Assembly: GCA_003483745.1 (NCBI GenBank)
Contig: DMYD01000029.1
Coordinates: 10,847 to 43,419 of the forward strand
Reading direction: 5' to 3'
From: Roseburia sp.
GTDB taxonomy: Bacteria > Bacillota > Clostridia > Lachnospirales > Lachnospiraceae
Length of the DNA stretch: 32,573 nt
Shown in pieces: positions 16,340 through 24,072 of this stretch (its first letter is position 1; every line of letters begins with the position of its first letter). The notes under the pieces were generated by a model. The model made no database searches, was not told the origin of the DNA, and saw only the letters and a list, made by a program, of their open reading frames with translations. A program made the position numbers and the translations under genes.

Positions 16340-17509
16340 ATGGTCTGGGAGAACGTATTAGCAAAGTTTAAGGAATTATTTGGTGGGGAAGGCGAGATCG
16401 GTGTCTATTTTGCACCGGGACGTGTGAATATGATCGGAGAGCATACCGATTATAATGGGGGTCATGTATTCCCATGTGCGCTGACGATCGGTACATATGG
16501 TGTTGCAAGAAAAAGAGAAGATAAGAAGCTGCGTTTTTATTCTATGAATTTCGAGCAGCTTGGTGTGTTAGAGTCATCTGTAGAGAATTTGAAACCGGAG
16601 AAAGAAGCTGACTGGACGAACTATCCGAAGGGCGTTATGTGGGCTTTTGGAGAAAAGGGCATGAAAGTAGAACAGGGCATGGATCTTGTTTTATTCGGAA
16701 ATATCCCGAATGGTTCCGGACTTTCTTCTTCCGCATCTGTAGAGGTCTTAACAGGATTTATCTTACGTGATATGTTTGGATTTGATGTGACAAATCAGGA
16801 TCTTGCACTGATCGGTCAGTATTCTGAGAATAAATTCAATGGTGTAAACTGTGGTATCATGGATCAGTTTGCCATTGCCATGGGCAAAGCAGGACATGCA
16901 ATTTTCCTTGACACCGCAACTTTAAAATATGAGTATGCACCGATCAAACTGGAGAATGCAAAGATCGTTATTTCCTGCAGCAATAAGAAACGTGGACTTG
17001 GTGATTCAAAATACAATGAGCGCCGCAGTGAATGTGAAAAAGCACTGGCTGAGTTACAGAAAGTTGTCTCTATTGATGCACTTGGAGATCTTACAGAAGC
17101 ACAGTTTGAGGAACACAAAGATGCCATCAAAGAGGAAGTATGTGTAAGACGTGCAAAACATGCAGTCTATGAGAACCAGAGAACAATCAAGGCAGTTGAG
17201 GCACTGAAAAATAATGATGTTGCTTTATTCGGAAAATTGATGAACGAATCCCATGTGTCCCTTCGTGACGATTATGAAGTAACCGGTATCGAACTGGATA
17301 CTTTAGTTGAGGAAGCATGGAAAATCGATGGCGTGATCGGATCAAGAATGACAGGTGCAGGCTTTGGTGGATGTACGGTCAGCATTGTAAAAGATGAGGC
17401 TGTAGATACTTTTATCAAAGAAGTCGGCGCAGCTTATGAGAAAAAAATCGGATATGCTGCAGATTTCTATGTTGTTGAGATTGGTGATGGCCCGGTGAAA
17501 TTAGCCTAG
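16340..17509 (+). CDS. galK: Galactokinase
   Basis: 389 residues, the normal size for GalK of the GHMP kinase superfamily. All signature motifs are present: the galactokinase signature GRVNMIGEHTDYNGG near the N terminus (about 29-43), the ATP-binding loop GLSSSASVEV (about 130), and the C-terminal GHMP motif GAGFGGC (about 338). It phosphorylates galactose to galactose-1-phosphate, the first Leloir step after epimerisation. An aaaggagg RBS precedes the ATG. It is followed after 56 bases by galT; neither galE nor galM is present in the window. Confidence 0.96.
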   Translation: MVWENVLAKFKELFGGEGEIGVYFAPGRVNMIGEHTDYNGGHVFPCALTIGTYGVARKREDKKLRFYSMNFEQLGVLESSVENLKPEKEADWTNYPKGVMWAFGEKGMKVEQGMDLVLFGNIPNGSGLSSSASVEVLTGFILRDMFGFDVTNQDLALIGQYSENKFNGVNCGIMDQFAIAMGKAGHAIFLDTATLKYEYAPIKLENAKIVISCSNKKRGLGDSKYNERRSECEKALAELQKVVSIDALGDLTEAQFEEHKDAIKEEVCVRRAKHAVYENQRTIKAVEALKNNDVALFGKLMNESHVSLRDDYEVTGIELDTLVEEAWKIDGVIGSRMTGAGFGGCTVSIVKDEAVDTFIKEVGAAYEKKIGYAADFYVVEIGDGPVKLA

Positions 17510-17520
17510 TGACTTGGAGA

Positions 17521-17549
17521 TTGTATGAAAAGTAAGACAGTTCATACAA
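17521..17549 (+). other. Intercistronic hairpin between galK and galT
   Basis: The perfect 9-bp stem ttgtatgaa (17521-17529) / ttcatacaa (17541-17549) ends a few bases before the galT ribosome binding site and lacks a T-run. It may tune translation or mRNA stability. Confidence 0.5.
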
Positions 17550-17565
17550 GGGAATGGAGAATATT

Positions 17566-19128
17566 ATGATTCAGGAAAAGATTTTAGAGTTAACAGAATA
17601 TGGTCTGGTGACGGGACTTGTTGCACCGGAAGATAAGAGATTTACCATCAATCGCCTGTTAGAACTTTTTAAATTAGACGAGTTGGAAGATGAAGTTGTA
17701 GCAGCTTATGAAAAGAGAGAACCGATGACACAGGAGACTGCTGAGGAAGCATTAGAGGGCATTCTCACAGAGATGCTTGACTATGCCGCAGAGCAGGGGC
17801 TCATGCCCGAAGATACGATCACATACCGTGATCTGTTTGACACGAAGATCATGAGCATGCTGATGCCAAGACCGAGTGAGGTCATCACAAAATTCCGCGG
17901 ACTATACAATCATCAGTCCCCGCAGGCAGCAACCGATTATTTTTACAAATTAAGCTGTGATTCAAACTATATCCGCAGATATCGCATCAAAAAAGATCTG
18001 AAATGGACTGCGGATACCGAGTTTGGTACATTAGATATCACGATCAATTTATCGAAACCGGAAAAAGATCCGAAAGCGATCGCAGCAGCAAAACTTGCAA
18101 AACAGAGCGGTTATCCGAAATGTTTACTCTGTAAGGAAAATGAGGGTTATGCAGGACGTGTCAACCATCCGGCAAGACAGAACCACAGGATAATACCGGT
18201 AACGATCAATGGCAGTGACTGGTTCTTCCAGTATTCTCCATATGTTTATTACAATGAACACTGCATTATCTTCAATGGACAGCATACACCGATGAAGATT
18301 GAACGTGCTACTTTTGGCAAACTGCTTGATTTTGTAGAGCAGTTCCCACATTACTTTGTAGGATCAAACGCAGATCTCCCGATCGTTGGCGGTTCTATTT
18401 TGAGTCATGATCATTTTCAGGGTGGTCATTACGAATTTGCCATGGCGAAGGCCCCGGTAGAAAAAGAAATCTCATTCAAGGGATTTGAGGATGTAAAAGC
18501 AGGCATCGTAAAATGGCCGATGTCCGTAATCCGTATCAGTGCAGAGAAAAAAGAGCGTTTGATTGAACTGGCAGATAAGATTTTACTTGCATGGAGAGGT
18601 TATACGGACGAGGCAGCATTCATTTTTGCTGAGACAGATGGGGAACCGCACAACACGATTACTCCGATCGCAAGAAGACGTGGAGATTTATATGAACTCG
18701 ATCTGGTACTCCGCAACAATATCACAACAGAGGAGCACCCGCTCGGTGTTTATCACCCGCATGCCAAATTACATCATATCAAGAAAGAAAACATCGGTCT
18801 GATCGAGGTTATGGGGCTTGCAGTACTTCCGGCACGTCTGAAAAAAGAGATGGCAGATTTAGAGCAGGCATTGCTTGATGGAACATCCATCCGTGAGGAT
18901 GAGGTTCTTGAAAAACATGCAGACTGGGTAGAAGAGTTCCTTCCGAAATACGGATATACATTTGGCTCTGGTTTAGAGGGCGAAGTAACTCCGGAAAAAT
19001 TGCATGAGATCGTGCAGACAGAGATTGGTCTGGTATTTATGGAAGTATTGAAAGATGCCGGTGTTTATAAATGCACGGAAGAAGGCAGAACGGCTTTCAT
19101 GCGCTTTGTAGATAAAGTGAATGATTAG
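17566..19128 (+). CDS. galT: Galactose-1-phosphate uridylyltransferase, class II (Gram-positive type)
   Basis: 520 residues from the ATG at 17566, which has a properly spaced ggaga RBS; an in-frame ATG at 17554 overlaps that RBS and is less likely. The length and sequence are of the class II GalT found in Bacillota, much longer than E. coli GalT (about 350). The N-terminal domain (about 1-230) includes SMLMPRPSEVITKFRGLY and CLLCKENEGYAGR. The C-terminal domain includes SILSHDHFQGGHYEFAMAKAP and YHPHAKLHHIKKENIGLIEVMG. It exchanges UMP between UDP-glucose and galactose-1-phosphate. It completes the galactose route begun by the GH2/GH53 enzymes and GalK. Confidence 0.95.
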   Translation: MIQEKILELTEYGLVTGLVAPEDKRFTINRLLELFKLDELEDEVVAAYEKREPMTQETAEEALEGILTEMLDYAAEQGLMPEDTITYRDLFDTKIMSMLMPRPSEVITKFRGLYNHQSPQAATDYFYKLSCDSNYIRRYRIKKDLKWTADTEFGTLDITINLSKPEKDPKAIAAAKLAKQSGYPKCLLCKENEGYAGRVNHPARQNHRIIPVTINGSDWFFQYSPYVYYNEHCIIFNGQHTPMKIERATFGKLLDFVEQFPHYFVGSNADLPIVGGSILSHDHFQGGHYEFAMAKAPVEKEISFKGFEDVKAGIVKWPMSVIRISAEKKERLIELADKILLAWRGYTDEAAFIFAETDGEPHNTITPIARRRGDLYELDLVLRNNITTEEHPLGVYHPHAKLHHIKKENIGLIEVMGLAVLPARLKKEMADLEQALLDGTSIREDEVLEKHADWVEEFLPKYGYTFGSGLEGEVTPEKLHEIVQTEIGLVFMEVLKDAGVYKCTEEGRTAFMRFVDKVND

Positions 19129-19217
19129 GACAAAGACGGGGACTAAAGTGAAACACTTCTTTGCCCCAAATAAGCAATATGAATTTCAAATAAAATAGTA
19201 AACAGGTTATATGCAGG

Positions 19218-19250
19218 TGTCAGCGTCCAAAGGAGGGATGCTGACATTTT
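19218..19250 (+). terminator. Terminator of galKT; rest of the 19129-19467 gap
   Basis: The 11-bp stem tgtcagcgtcc (19218-19228) / ggatgctgaca (19236-19246, one G-U pair) is followed by TTTT. The gap also holds a weaker ggggact...gcccc foldback (about 19138-19168) and a 12-base direct repeat ttatatgcaggt at 19207 and 19270. I see no gene and no convincing promoter in the remainder. Confidence 0.75.
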
Positions 19251-19467
19251 GCATTCATGAAAATTGATTTTATATGCAGGTATTACTTCACATTTGTTGG
19301 AGATTTTGTGAGTCATAAGATTTGTACCCGATTCTTTGAAAACAGCATTTACTTCTTTGTGGTGCTGTGGTAAAGTATTTAAAGATAATGTTACAGAAAA
19401 TATATTGTTTCTGGTAAGATCTGTGTGGTCTGTAACAGATGAAGTGTACAGGAATGGAGATAGAACT

Positions 19468-20676
19468 ATGGTTTCAAAAAGAATACAAAAAGCACTGCTC
19501 GGAAATTCCGCAATCCGTGCGATGTTTGTGGAAGGAAAAGCAATGGCGGAAAAATATGGCGCAGAGAATGTCTATGATTTTTCTTTAGGTAATCCGGCAA
19601 CACCGGCTCCGGCAGCATTGAACAATAGTATAAGGGACTTATTGGATGAAGCAGATAAAAAAGGTGCAGCGGGGTCTTTGGAATTACACGGATATATGGA
19701 AAATGCAGGGTATAAAGATGTGCGTGAGGCAGTTGCTGCAAATTTAAACAAGCGTTTTGGCACAGCATTTGATGGTCATAATATCGTGATGACAGTTGGT
19801 GCAGCAGGAGGTCTTAATATTATTTTTAAGACGATTTTAGATCCTGACGATGAAGTGATTGTGTTTGCCCCATTTTTTGGTGAATATCGCCAGTATGCAG
19901 CCAATTTTGATGCCCGGATTGTAACGGTAAATCCGGATTTAAAAACATTTCAGCCGGATTTAGCTGATTTTGAGGCGAAGATTTCAGAAAAGACGAAAGC
20001 ATTGATCGTCAATACACCAAACAATCCAACGGGTGTTATCTATAAACCTGAGACAATGGAAGCAATCGCTGGGATCTTAGAAAAGAAGCAGAAAGAATTT
20101 GGTCATGATATTTATCTGATTTCAGATGAGCCTTATCGTGAGCTTGTTTATGATGGAAACAAGGAAGATTTTCTGACAAAATATTATAAAAATACGATCG
20201 TTGGATATTCGTTTAGCAAATCGTTATCACTTCCGGGAGAACGTATCGGTTATGTAGTCGTTCCAAACGAAGCATCAGACGCTGAGGATCTGATCCGAGG
20301 TATTGAGATTTCAAACCGTACGCTTGGATTTGTCAATGCCCCATCCCTGATGCAGAAAGCGGTTGCAAGATGTTTAGATGAAAAAACAGATGTGTCTTTT
20401 TATGATGAAAACAGAAAAATGTTATATGATGGCCTGACGAAACTTGGTTTTACCTGTATCAAGCCGGAAGGAGCATTTTATCTTTGGGTAAAATCCCCGG
20501 TCGACAATGAAGAAGAATTTGTAGAAGAAGGTAAAAAACTCCATCTTCTGATGGTAAAAGGAAGTGCATTCGGATGTGGCGGATTTGTACGTCTCGCCTA
20601 TTGTGTCTCTCATGAGACAATCCAAAATTCGTTACCTGCATTTGCAAAATTAGCTGAGGTTTATGGACTGAAATAA
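19468..20676 (+). CDS. Class I/II PLP-dependent aminotransferase
   Basis: 402 residues from the ATG at 19468, preceded by atggaga (about 19455-19460). An in-frame ATG at 19336 would add 44 residues without family character, encoded by apparently non-coding sequence. This is an AspB/AraT-like fold type I aminotransferase: VYDFSLGNPATPAP near the N terminus, the cofactor-contacting IVNTPNNPTGVIY, ISDEPYRELVYDG, and the Schiff-base Lys in VGYSFSKSLSLPGERIGYV (K251). Substrates are not readable; aspartate or aromatic amino acids are the usual candidates. It is 12 bases upstream of hisC, so the two are probably co-transcribed. Confidence 0.9.
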   Translation: MVSKRIQKALLGNSAIRAMFVEGKAMAEKYGAENVYDFSLGNPATPAPAALNNSIRDLLDEADKKGAAGSLELHGYMENAGYKDVREAVAANLNKRFGTAFDGHNIVMTVGAAGGLNIIFKTILDPDDEVIVFAPFFGEYRQYAANFDARIVTVNPDLKTFQPDLADFEAKISEKTKALIVNTPNNPTGVIYKPETMEAIAGILEKKQKEFGHDIYLISDEPYRELVYDGNKEDFLTKYYKNTIVGYSFSKSLSLPGERIGYVVVPNEASDAEDLIRGIEISNRTLGFVNAPSLMQKAVARCLDEKTDVSFYDENRKMLYDGLTKLGFTCIKPEGAFYLWVKSPVDNEEEFVEEGKKLHLLMVKGSAFGCGGFVRLAYCVSHETIQNSLPAFAKLAEVYGLK

Positions 20677-20688
20677 TGGAGGAGTAGA

Positions 20689-21744
20689 ATGAGCAACTGG
20701 GAATCTTATGTAAGAAAAGTAGTGCCTTATGTTCCGGGGGAGCAGCCGCAGGAACAGCGCATGATTAAATTAAATACAAATGAAAATCCTTATCCGCCGG
20801 CTCCGGGGGTAATACGGGCATTGAAAGAATTTGATACAGACCGGCTGAGATTATATCCGGAACCAACCTGTAAAGTTTTAGTGGATGCGATTGCGGAGTA
20901 TTATGGTTTGAAAAGCAGTCAGGTGTTTGTCGGAGTGGGATCGGATGATGTACTGGCAATGATCTTTATGACGTTCTTTAATTCGAAAACGCCAATCTGT
21001 TTTCCGGACATTACTTATTCTTTTTATGATGTATGGGCAGATATGCTTCGGATTCCATATGAGACAAAGCCGCTGGATGAAAATTTTCAGATCATAAAAG
21101 AAGATTATTATGACGAAAATGGTGGGGTGATCTTTCCAAACCCGAATGCACCAACTGGAATCTTAATACCATTGTCTGAAATTGAGGATATCATACAGCA
21201 CAACCGGGATGTTATTGTGGTTGTGGATGAGGCATATATTGATTTTGGCGGGGAGAGTGCACTTCCGCTGATTGAGAAATATGACAATCTGCTGGTAGTA
21301 CAGACATTTTCAAAATCACGTTCCTTAGCGGGCATGCGTATTGGTTATGTGATGGGAAATGAGAAACTCATTAAATATATCAATGATGTAAAATATTCAT
21401 TTAATTCCTATACCATGAATCAGACGGCATTAGCACTTGGTGTGGAAGCAATTAAGGATAAAGACTACTTTGAGAAGACCAGACAGCGCGTAATAGAAAC
21501 ACGTGAGTGGACCAAACAGGAACTTACAAAACTGGGTTTTTTATTTGGGGATTCTATGAGCAATTTTATTTTTGCGGCGCATGAGCGTGTGCCAGCGAAA
21601 GAATTGTTTGAGGCGTTGAAAAAAGAACATATTTTTGTGCGGTACTTTTCAAAAGAACGAATCAGCAATTATCTCAGAATCAGTATTGGAACGAGGGAGG
21701 AGATGGAAGAACTGATCCGTTTTCTGAAAAATTATCTGCAGTGA
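20689..21744 (+). CDS. hisC: Histidinol-phosphate aminotransferase
   Basis: 351 residues, the typical HisC length. It has the N-terminal MIKLNTNENPYPPAPGV signature, VGVGSDDVLAMIF, FPNPNAPTGILIP, VVVDEAYIDFGG, and the PLP-binding Lys in QTFSKSRSLAGMRIGYVMG (K209). It converts histidinol phosphate and imidazole-acetol phosphate in histidine biosynthesis; some HisC proteins also use aromatic substrates. No other his genes are next to it, so this is a stand-alone copy downstream of another aminotransferase. RBS tggagga shortly before the ATG. Confidence 0.9.
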   Translation: MSNWESYVRKVVPYVPGEQPQEQRMIKLNTNENPYPPAPGVIRALKEFDTDRLRLYPEPTCKVLVDAIAEYYGLKSSQVFVGVGSDDVLAMIFMTFFNSKTPICFPDITYSFYDVWADMLRIPYETKPLDENFQIIKEDYYDENGGVIFPNPNAPTGILIPLSEIEDIIQHNRDVIVVVDEAYIDFGGESALPLIEKYDNLLVVQTFSKSRSLAGMRIGYVMGNEKLIKYINDVKYSFNSYTMNQTALALGVEAIKDKDYFEKTRQRVIETREWTKQELTKLGFLFGDSMSNFIFAAHERVPAKELFEALKKEHIFVRYFSKERISNYLRISIGTREEMEELIRFLKNYLQ

Positions 21745-21756
21745 GAAGGCAGTGTG

Positions 21757-22665
21757 TTAACTGTGTGAAGAAAAAGTATCATAACCGGTATGTTCAACGT
21801 ATAGAGGAGCCGTCTGCTTTTGATGCAGACGGTCTGCTCCAAAACGAAAGAGAATAAGACCGCCAAAAGTACAGATTATTCCGATGGCAAAATACAAGAT
21901 GAAAAAGAGTGTACTTTTACCGGTCGGTAAAAGACCGCTTATAATGGTTCCCCAGAAGTTAAACATCATATGAAACAGGATGGATTGATAGATACTGCCG
22001 CCTTTTTCACAGATGTATCCTAAAACCATGCCGAGGAAAAAAGCATAGATTCCCTGGATCATATTCATATGGAAAATGCCAAATAAAAGGGCCTGCATGA
22101 TATTTGCACCCCAGAATGGGAATACTTTTTTTGCCTGATGCATTGTGACACCGCGAAAGAGGAGTTCTTCGCCGATCGGGGCAAGCAGGATGGAGTAAAA
22201 AAACATGGAAACAGTTAATCCGCTGCTGATTCCGGCGGTTTCCATCAGTTTTTCGTATGCCTTCATCCACTGTGGAAACAGCGAGGCAGTGAAAGAGACC
22301 AGATAGGTCGACAGACACTGGGTACCTGGCACTAAAAGGATGATTCCGATAACGGAAAGTGGATGAAAAATTTTTCGCGGATGGATCAGATAAACGCCAT
22401 GATATCCGGCATGATACCAAAAACCAAATGCACCAATGCATAGCAGGGAAAATACGATCATGATTATGGTATTTACACGCGTCGAGGACCATAAATCTAA
22501 AATATTGTTCCAAAGATCTGCATAAATATGATTCGAAGAAAAAATATAATGGATATGTTTATAAAGCAGTGCAACTCCCATTACGAAAAACATGGCAAGA
22601 TACTGAAATGCAAGTGCAAGTAAAAATGGTATAAAGGTAAAGAAAAAAGAACCGATTTTTTTCAT
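21757..22665 (-). CDS. CPBP-family intramembrane metalloprotease (CAAX/Rce1-like)
   Basis: 302 residues with about seven or eight membrane segments. The three catalytic motifs of the CPBP/ABI family are intact: EE..FRG in GEELLFRGVTMHQ, F..FH in FGIFHMN, and H..FN in HMMFNFWG. Bacterial members process or degrade membrane peptides, and some give immunity to bacteriocins; the substrate here is unknown. It is convergent with hisC, with only 12 bases between stops. The minus-strand AAGGAG RBS is well spaced. Its promoter at 22711-22739 is overlapped by a LexA-like palindrome, suggesting SOS or other repressor control. Confidence 0.9.
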   Translation of the reverse strand: MKKIGSFFFTFIPFLLALAFQYLAMFFVMGVALLYKHIHYIFSSNHIYADLWNNILDLWSSTRVNTIIMIVFSLLCIGAFGFWYHAGYHGVYLIHPRKIFHPLSVIGIILLVPGTQCLSTYLVSFTASLFPQWMKAYEKLMETAGISSGLTVSMFFYSILLAPIGEELLFRGVTMHQAKKVFPFWGANIMQALLFGIFHMNMIQGIYAFFLGMVLGYICEKGGSIYQSILFHMMFNFWGTIISGLLPTGKSTLFFILYFAIGIICTFGGLILFRFGADRLHQKQTAPLYVEHTGYDTFSSHS

Positions 22666-22710
22666 ATGAATACTCCTTTACAGGGTAAAATAAATGTTGA
22701 TGATAAAAAT

Positions 22711-22739
22711 ATTATAGCAAACATATGTTTGAAAATCAA
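22711..22739 (-). promoter_or_regulatory. Promoter of the CPBP protease gene
   Basis: On the minus strand: TTGATT (22739-22734), a 17-base spacer, and a perfect TATAAT (22716-22711). The spacer contains the palindrome at 22718-22731. Confidence 0.75.
22718..22731 (-). promoter_or_regulatory. LexA-like palindrome between the -35 and -10 of the CPBP promoter
   Basis: caaacatatgtttg is a perfect palindrome. It differs from the Gram-positive SOS consensus CGAACATATGTTCG only by symmetric G-to-A type changes in each arm. Confidence 0.45.
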
Positions 22740-22757
22740 TAGAAAAGAATTAAAAAC

Positions 22758-22771
22758 AGAACAAATGTTCT
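22758..22771. promoter_or_regulatory. Second LexA-like box (GAAC-N4-GTTC)
   Basis: agaacaaatgttct fits GAAC-NNNN-GTTC exactly. It lies 40 bases from the first box, upstream of the CPBP -35 and about 25 bases upstream of the divergent yerC promoter. Confidence 0.5.
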
Positions 22772-22795
22772 ACTTCTGCGTAGAGATTTATATCG

Positions 22796-22824
22796 TTGCA
22801 ATCGTCCCTGAAAGATGATATAAT
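22796..22824 (+). promoter_or_regulatory. Promoter of the yerC-like gene
   Basis: TTGCAA (22796-22801), a 17-base spacer and a perfect TATAAT (22819-22824). The leader to the start codon is about 120 bases, with no clear structure. Confidence 0.75.
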
Positions 22825-22948
22825 GGCGGTCTGCGAAAAAAATAAAATTACATAAAATATGTATTTACTTTAAAACTTTAATATGCTAAAATGCAATATA
22901 GATGTATAGCGCATATAGCGTGTAATCAATAAAAAAGGAGAAAGGAAT

Positions 22949-23248
22949 ATGAGCAAGAAACTTAGGACAGAGGCAGTTGATCATCTTTTTGATGCTATCT
23001 TAAGCCTCCAGAACAAGGAAGAATGTTATACATTTTTTGAAGATGTATGTACTGTGAATGAGCTGCTTTCTTTATCACAGAGATTTGAAGTTGCAAAGAT
23101 GCTTAGAGATCAGAAAACATATCTCGATATTGCGGAAAAAACAGGTGCTTCCACAGCAACGATCAGCCGTGTAAACCGTTCATTAAATTATGGAAATGAC
23201 GGATATGATATGGTTTTCTCGAGACTTCAGGACATGGATAAAGAATAG
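22949..23248 (+). CDS. yerC: YerC/YecD-type TrpR-like DNA-binding protein
   Basis: 99 residues, all helical, matching the small TrpR-superfamily proteins of Bacillota in length and sequence. The helix-turn-helix region is TYLDIAEKTGASTATISRVNRSL (about 65-87), preceded by the conserved FFEDVCTVNELLSLSQRFEVAKML dimerisation part. The DNA targets and ligand of this family are poorly defined; tryptophan control should not be assumed. A strong aaaggag RBS precedes the ATG, and a symmetric terminator shared with the opposing DUF1836 gene follows. Confidence 0.88.
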   Translation: MSKKLRTEAVDHLFDAILSLQNKEECYTFFEDVCTVNELLSLSQRFEVAKMLRDQKTYLDIAEKTGASTATISRVNRSLNYGNDGYDMVFSRLQDMDKE

Positions 23249-23255
23249 AAATAAA

Positions 23256-23293
23256 AAGAACCGCTATTTTTGATTATGAAAATAGCGGTTCTT
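23256..23293. terminator. Bidirectional terminator between yerC and the DUF1836 gene
   Basis: A perfect 15-bp inverted repeat (23256-23270 / 23279-23293) around aaccgctatttt has A-rich sequence on the left. It can therefore serve both converging genes. Confidence 0.85.
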
Positions 23294-23309
23294 CTGTTAT
23301 TAGTTGGGA

Positions 23310-23921
23310 TTATTTTTTTGATGGTTTCGCGTCCGGATCATTTGAAGCCATCTGATCAATCATTTTTTCAATCAGAGTTTTTTTGATGTACACATCATAA
23401 CTGAGCATACAGATAAAACTGAATGTATGCAAAAGATCTGCCTCATCCGCCGATGCATCCGGGAATGTATTCATAGAAGTGTTGAATTTTTTTGCAAGAT
23501 CTTTCATCAGGTTCTGCGTTTCCGGATGTTCTAAACTGAAAACTTCTTTGTAGATATCTTCGAGACTGTAGTTCTCATCATTGCCGAAATATTTTTCTGT
23601 GATTGGATTTAAAATACCCTGTATGTCGCTGATGCTTAAAATACTTTTCAGATAATAAATAAAGATCAGGACTAGAACATGTTCTTTGGTATACTTCTTT
23701 TTCTCCGGTGGGGGAAGAAGATTGTTTTTGGCATAATTGTTGATCATTGTCTTAGTCAGGATTTTATCATTATCATGACGTTTGGATGCAGCAAGCTGCG
23801 AATCCATAAATGTGGTTACCTGATCCATATATAAATCAATATTCGGAACATCTTCCGGCTTAACATAATCAATCTGTTGTAAGGAATCTAAAATTGAACG
23901 TAAAAATTGTTTTGTATCCAT
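23310..23921 (-). CDS. DUF1836 domain protein
   Basis: 203 residues starting at the ATG at 23921 (an in-frame upstream ATG at 23942 has no RBS, whereas agaggtg is well spaced for 23921). The N-terminal half resembles DUF1836: TKTMINNYAKNNLLPPPEKKKYTKEHVLVLIFIYYLKSILSISDIQ. That pattern looks like a MerR-type winged helix-turn-helix region with the INNYxKxGLL signature, so DNA binding is plausible. The C-terminal half is helical and ends in a charged tail. The function is unknown for the family. It is divergent from pcrA, whose promoter lies in the 150-base gap. Confidence 0.8.
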   Translation of the reverse strand: MDTKQFLRSILDSLQQIDYVKPEDVPNIDLYMDQVTTFMDSQLAASKRHDNDKILTKTMINNYAKNNLLPPPEKKKYTKEHVLVLIFIYYLKSILSISDIQGILNPITEKYFGNDENYSLEDIYKEVFSLEHPETQNLMKDLAKKFNTSMNTFPDASADEADLLHTFSFICMLSYDVYIKKTLIEKMIDQMASNDPDAKPSKK

Positions 23922-24009
23922 ATTTGTGTCACCTCTTATCACATTATATAGTATTGAAAACTAGATGACAAGATATAAATGAAGAAAAAATAATTCAATA
24001 TAGGTTTTA

Positions 24010-24039
24010 TTGCGTGAAATATTTGTGTTATAGTATAAT
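24010..24039 (+). promoter_or_regulatory. Promoter of pcrA
   Basis: TTGCGT (24010-24015), an 18-base spacer and a perfect TATAAT (24034-24039), about 33 bases before the pcrA start codon. Confidence 0.65.
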
Positions 24040-24072
24040 AACAAGCAATGAAAGAAAAGGAAAATAACAACC

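Noticed and set aside
19207..19281. 12-base direct repeat ttatatgcaggt as an attachment site
   Set aside because: It flanks only 51 bases holding a terminator; nothing suggests an inserted element.
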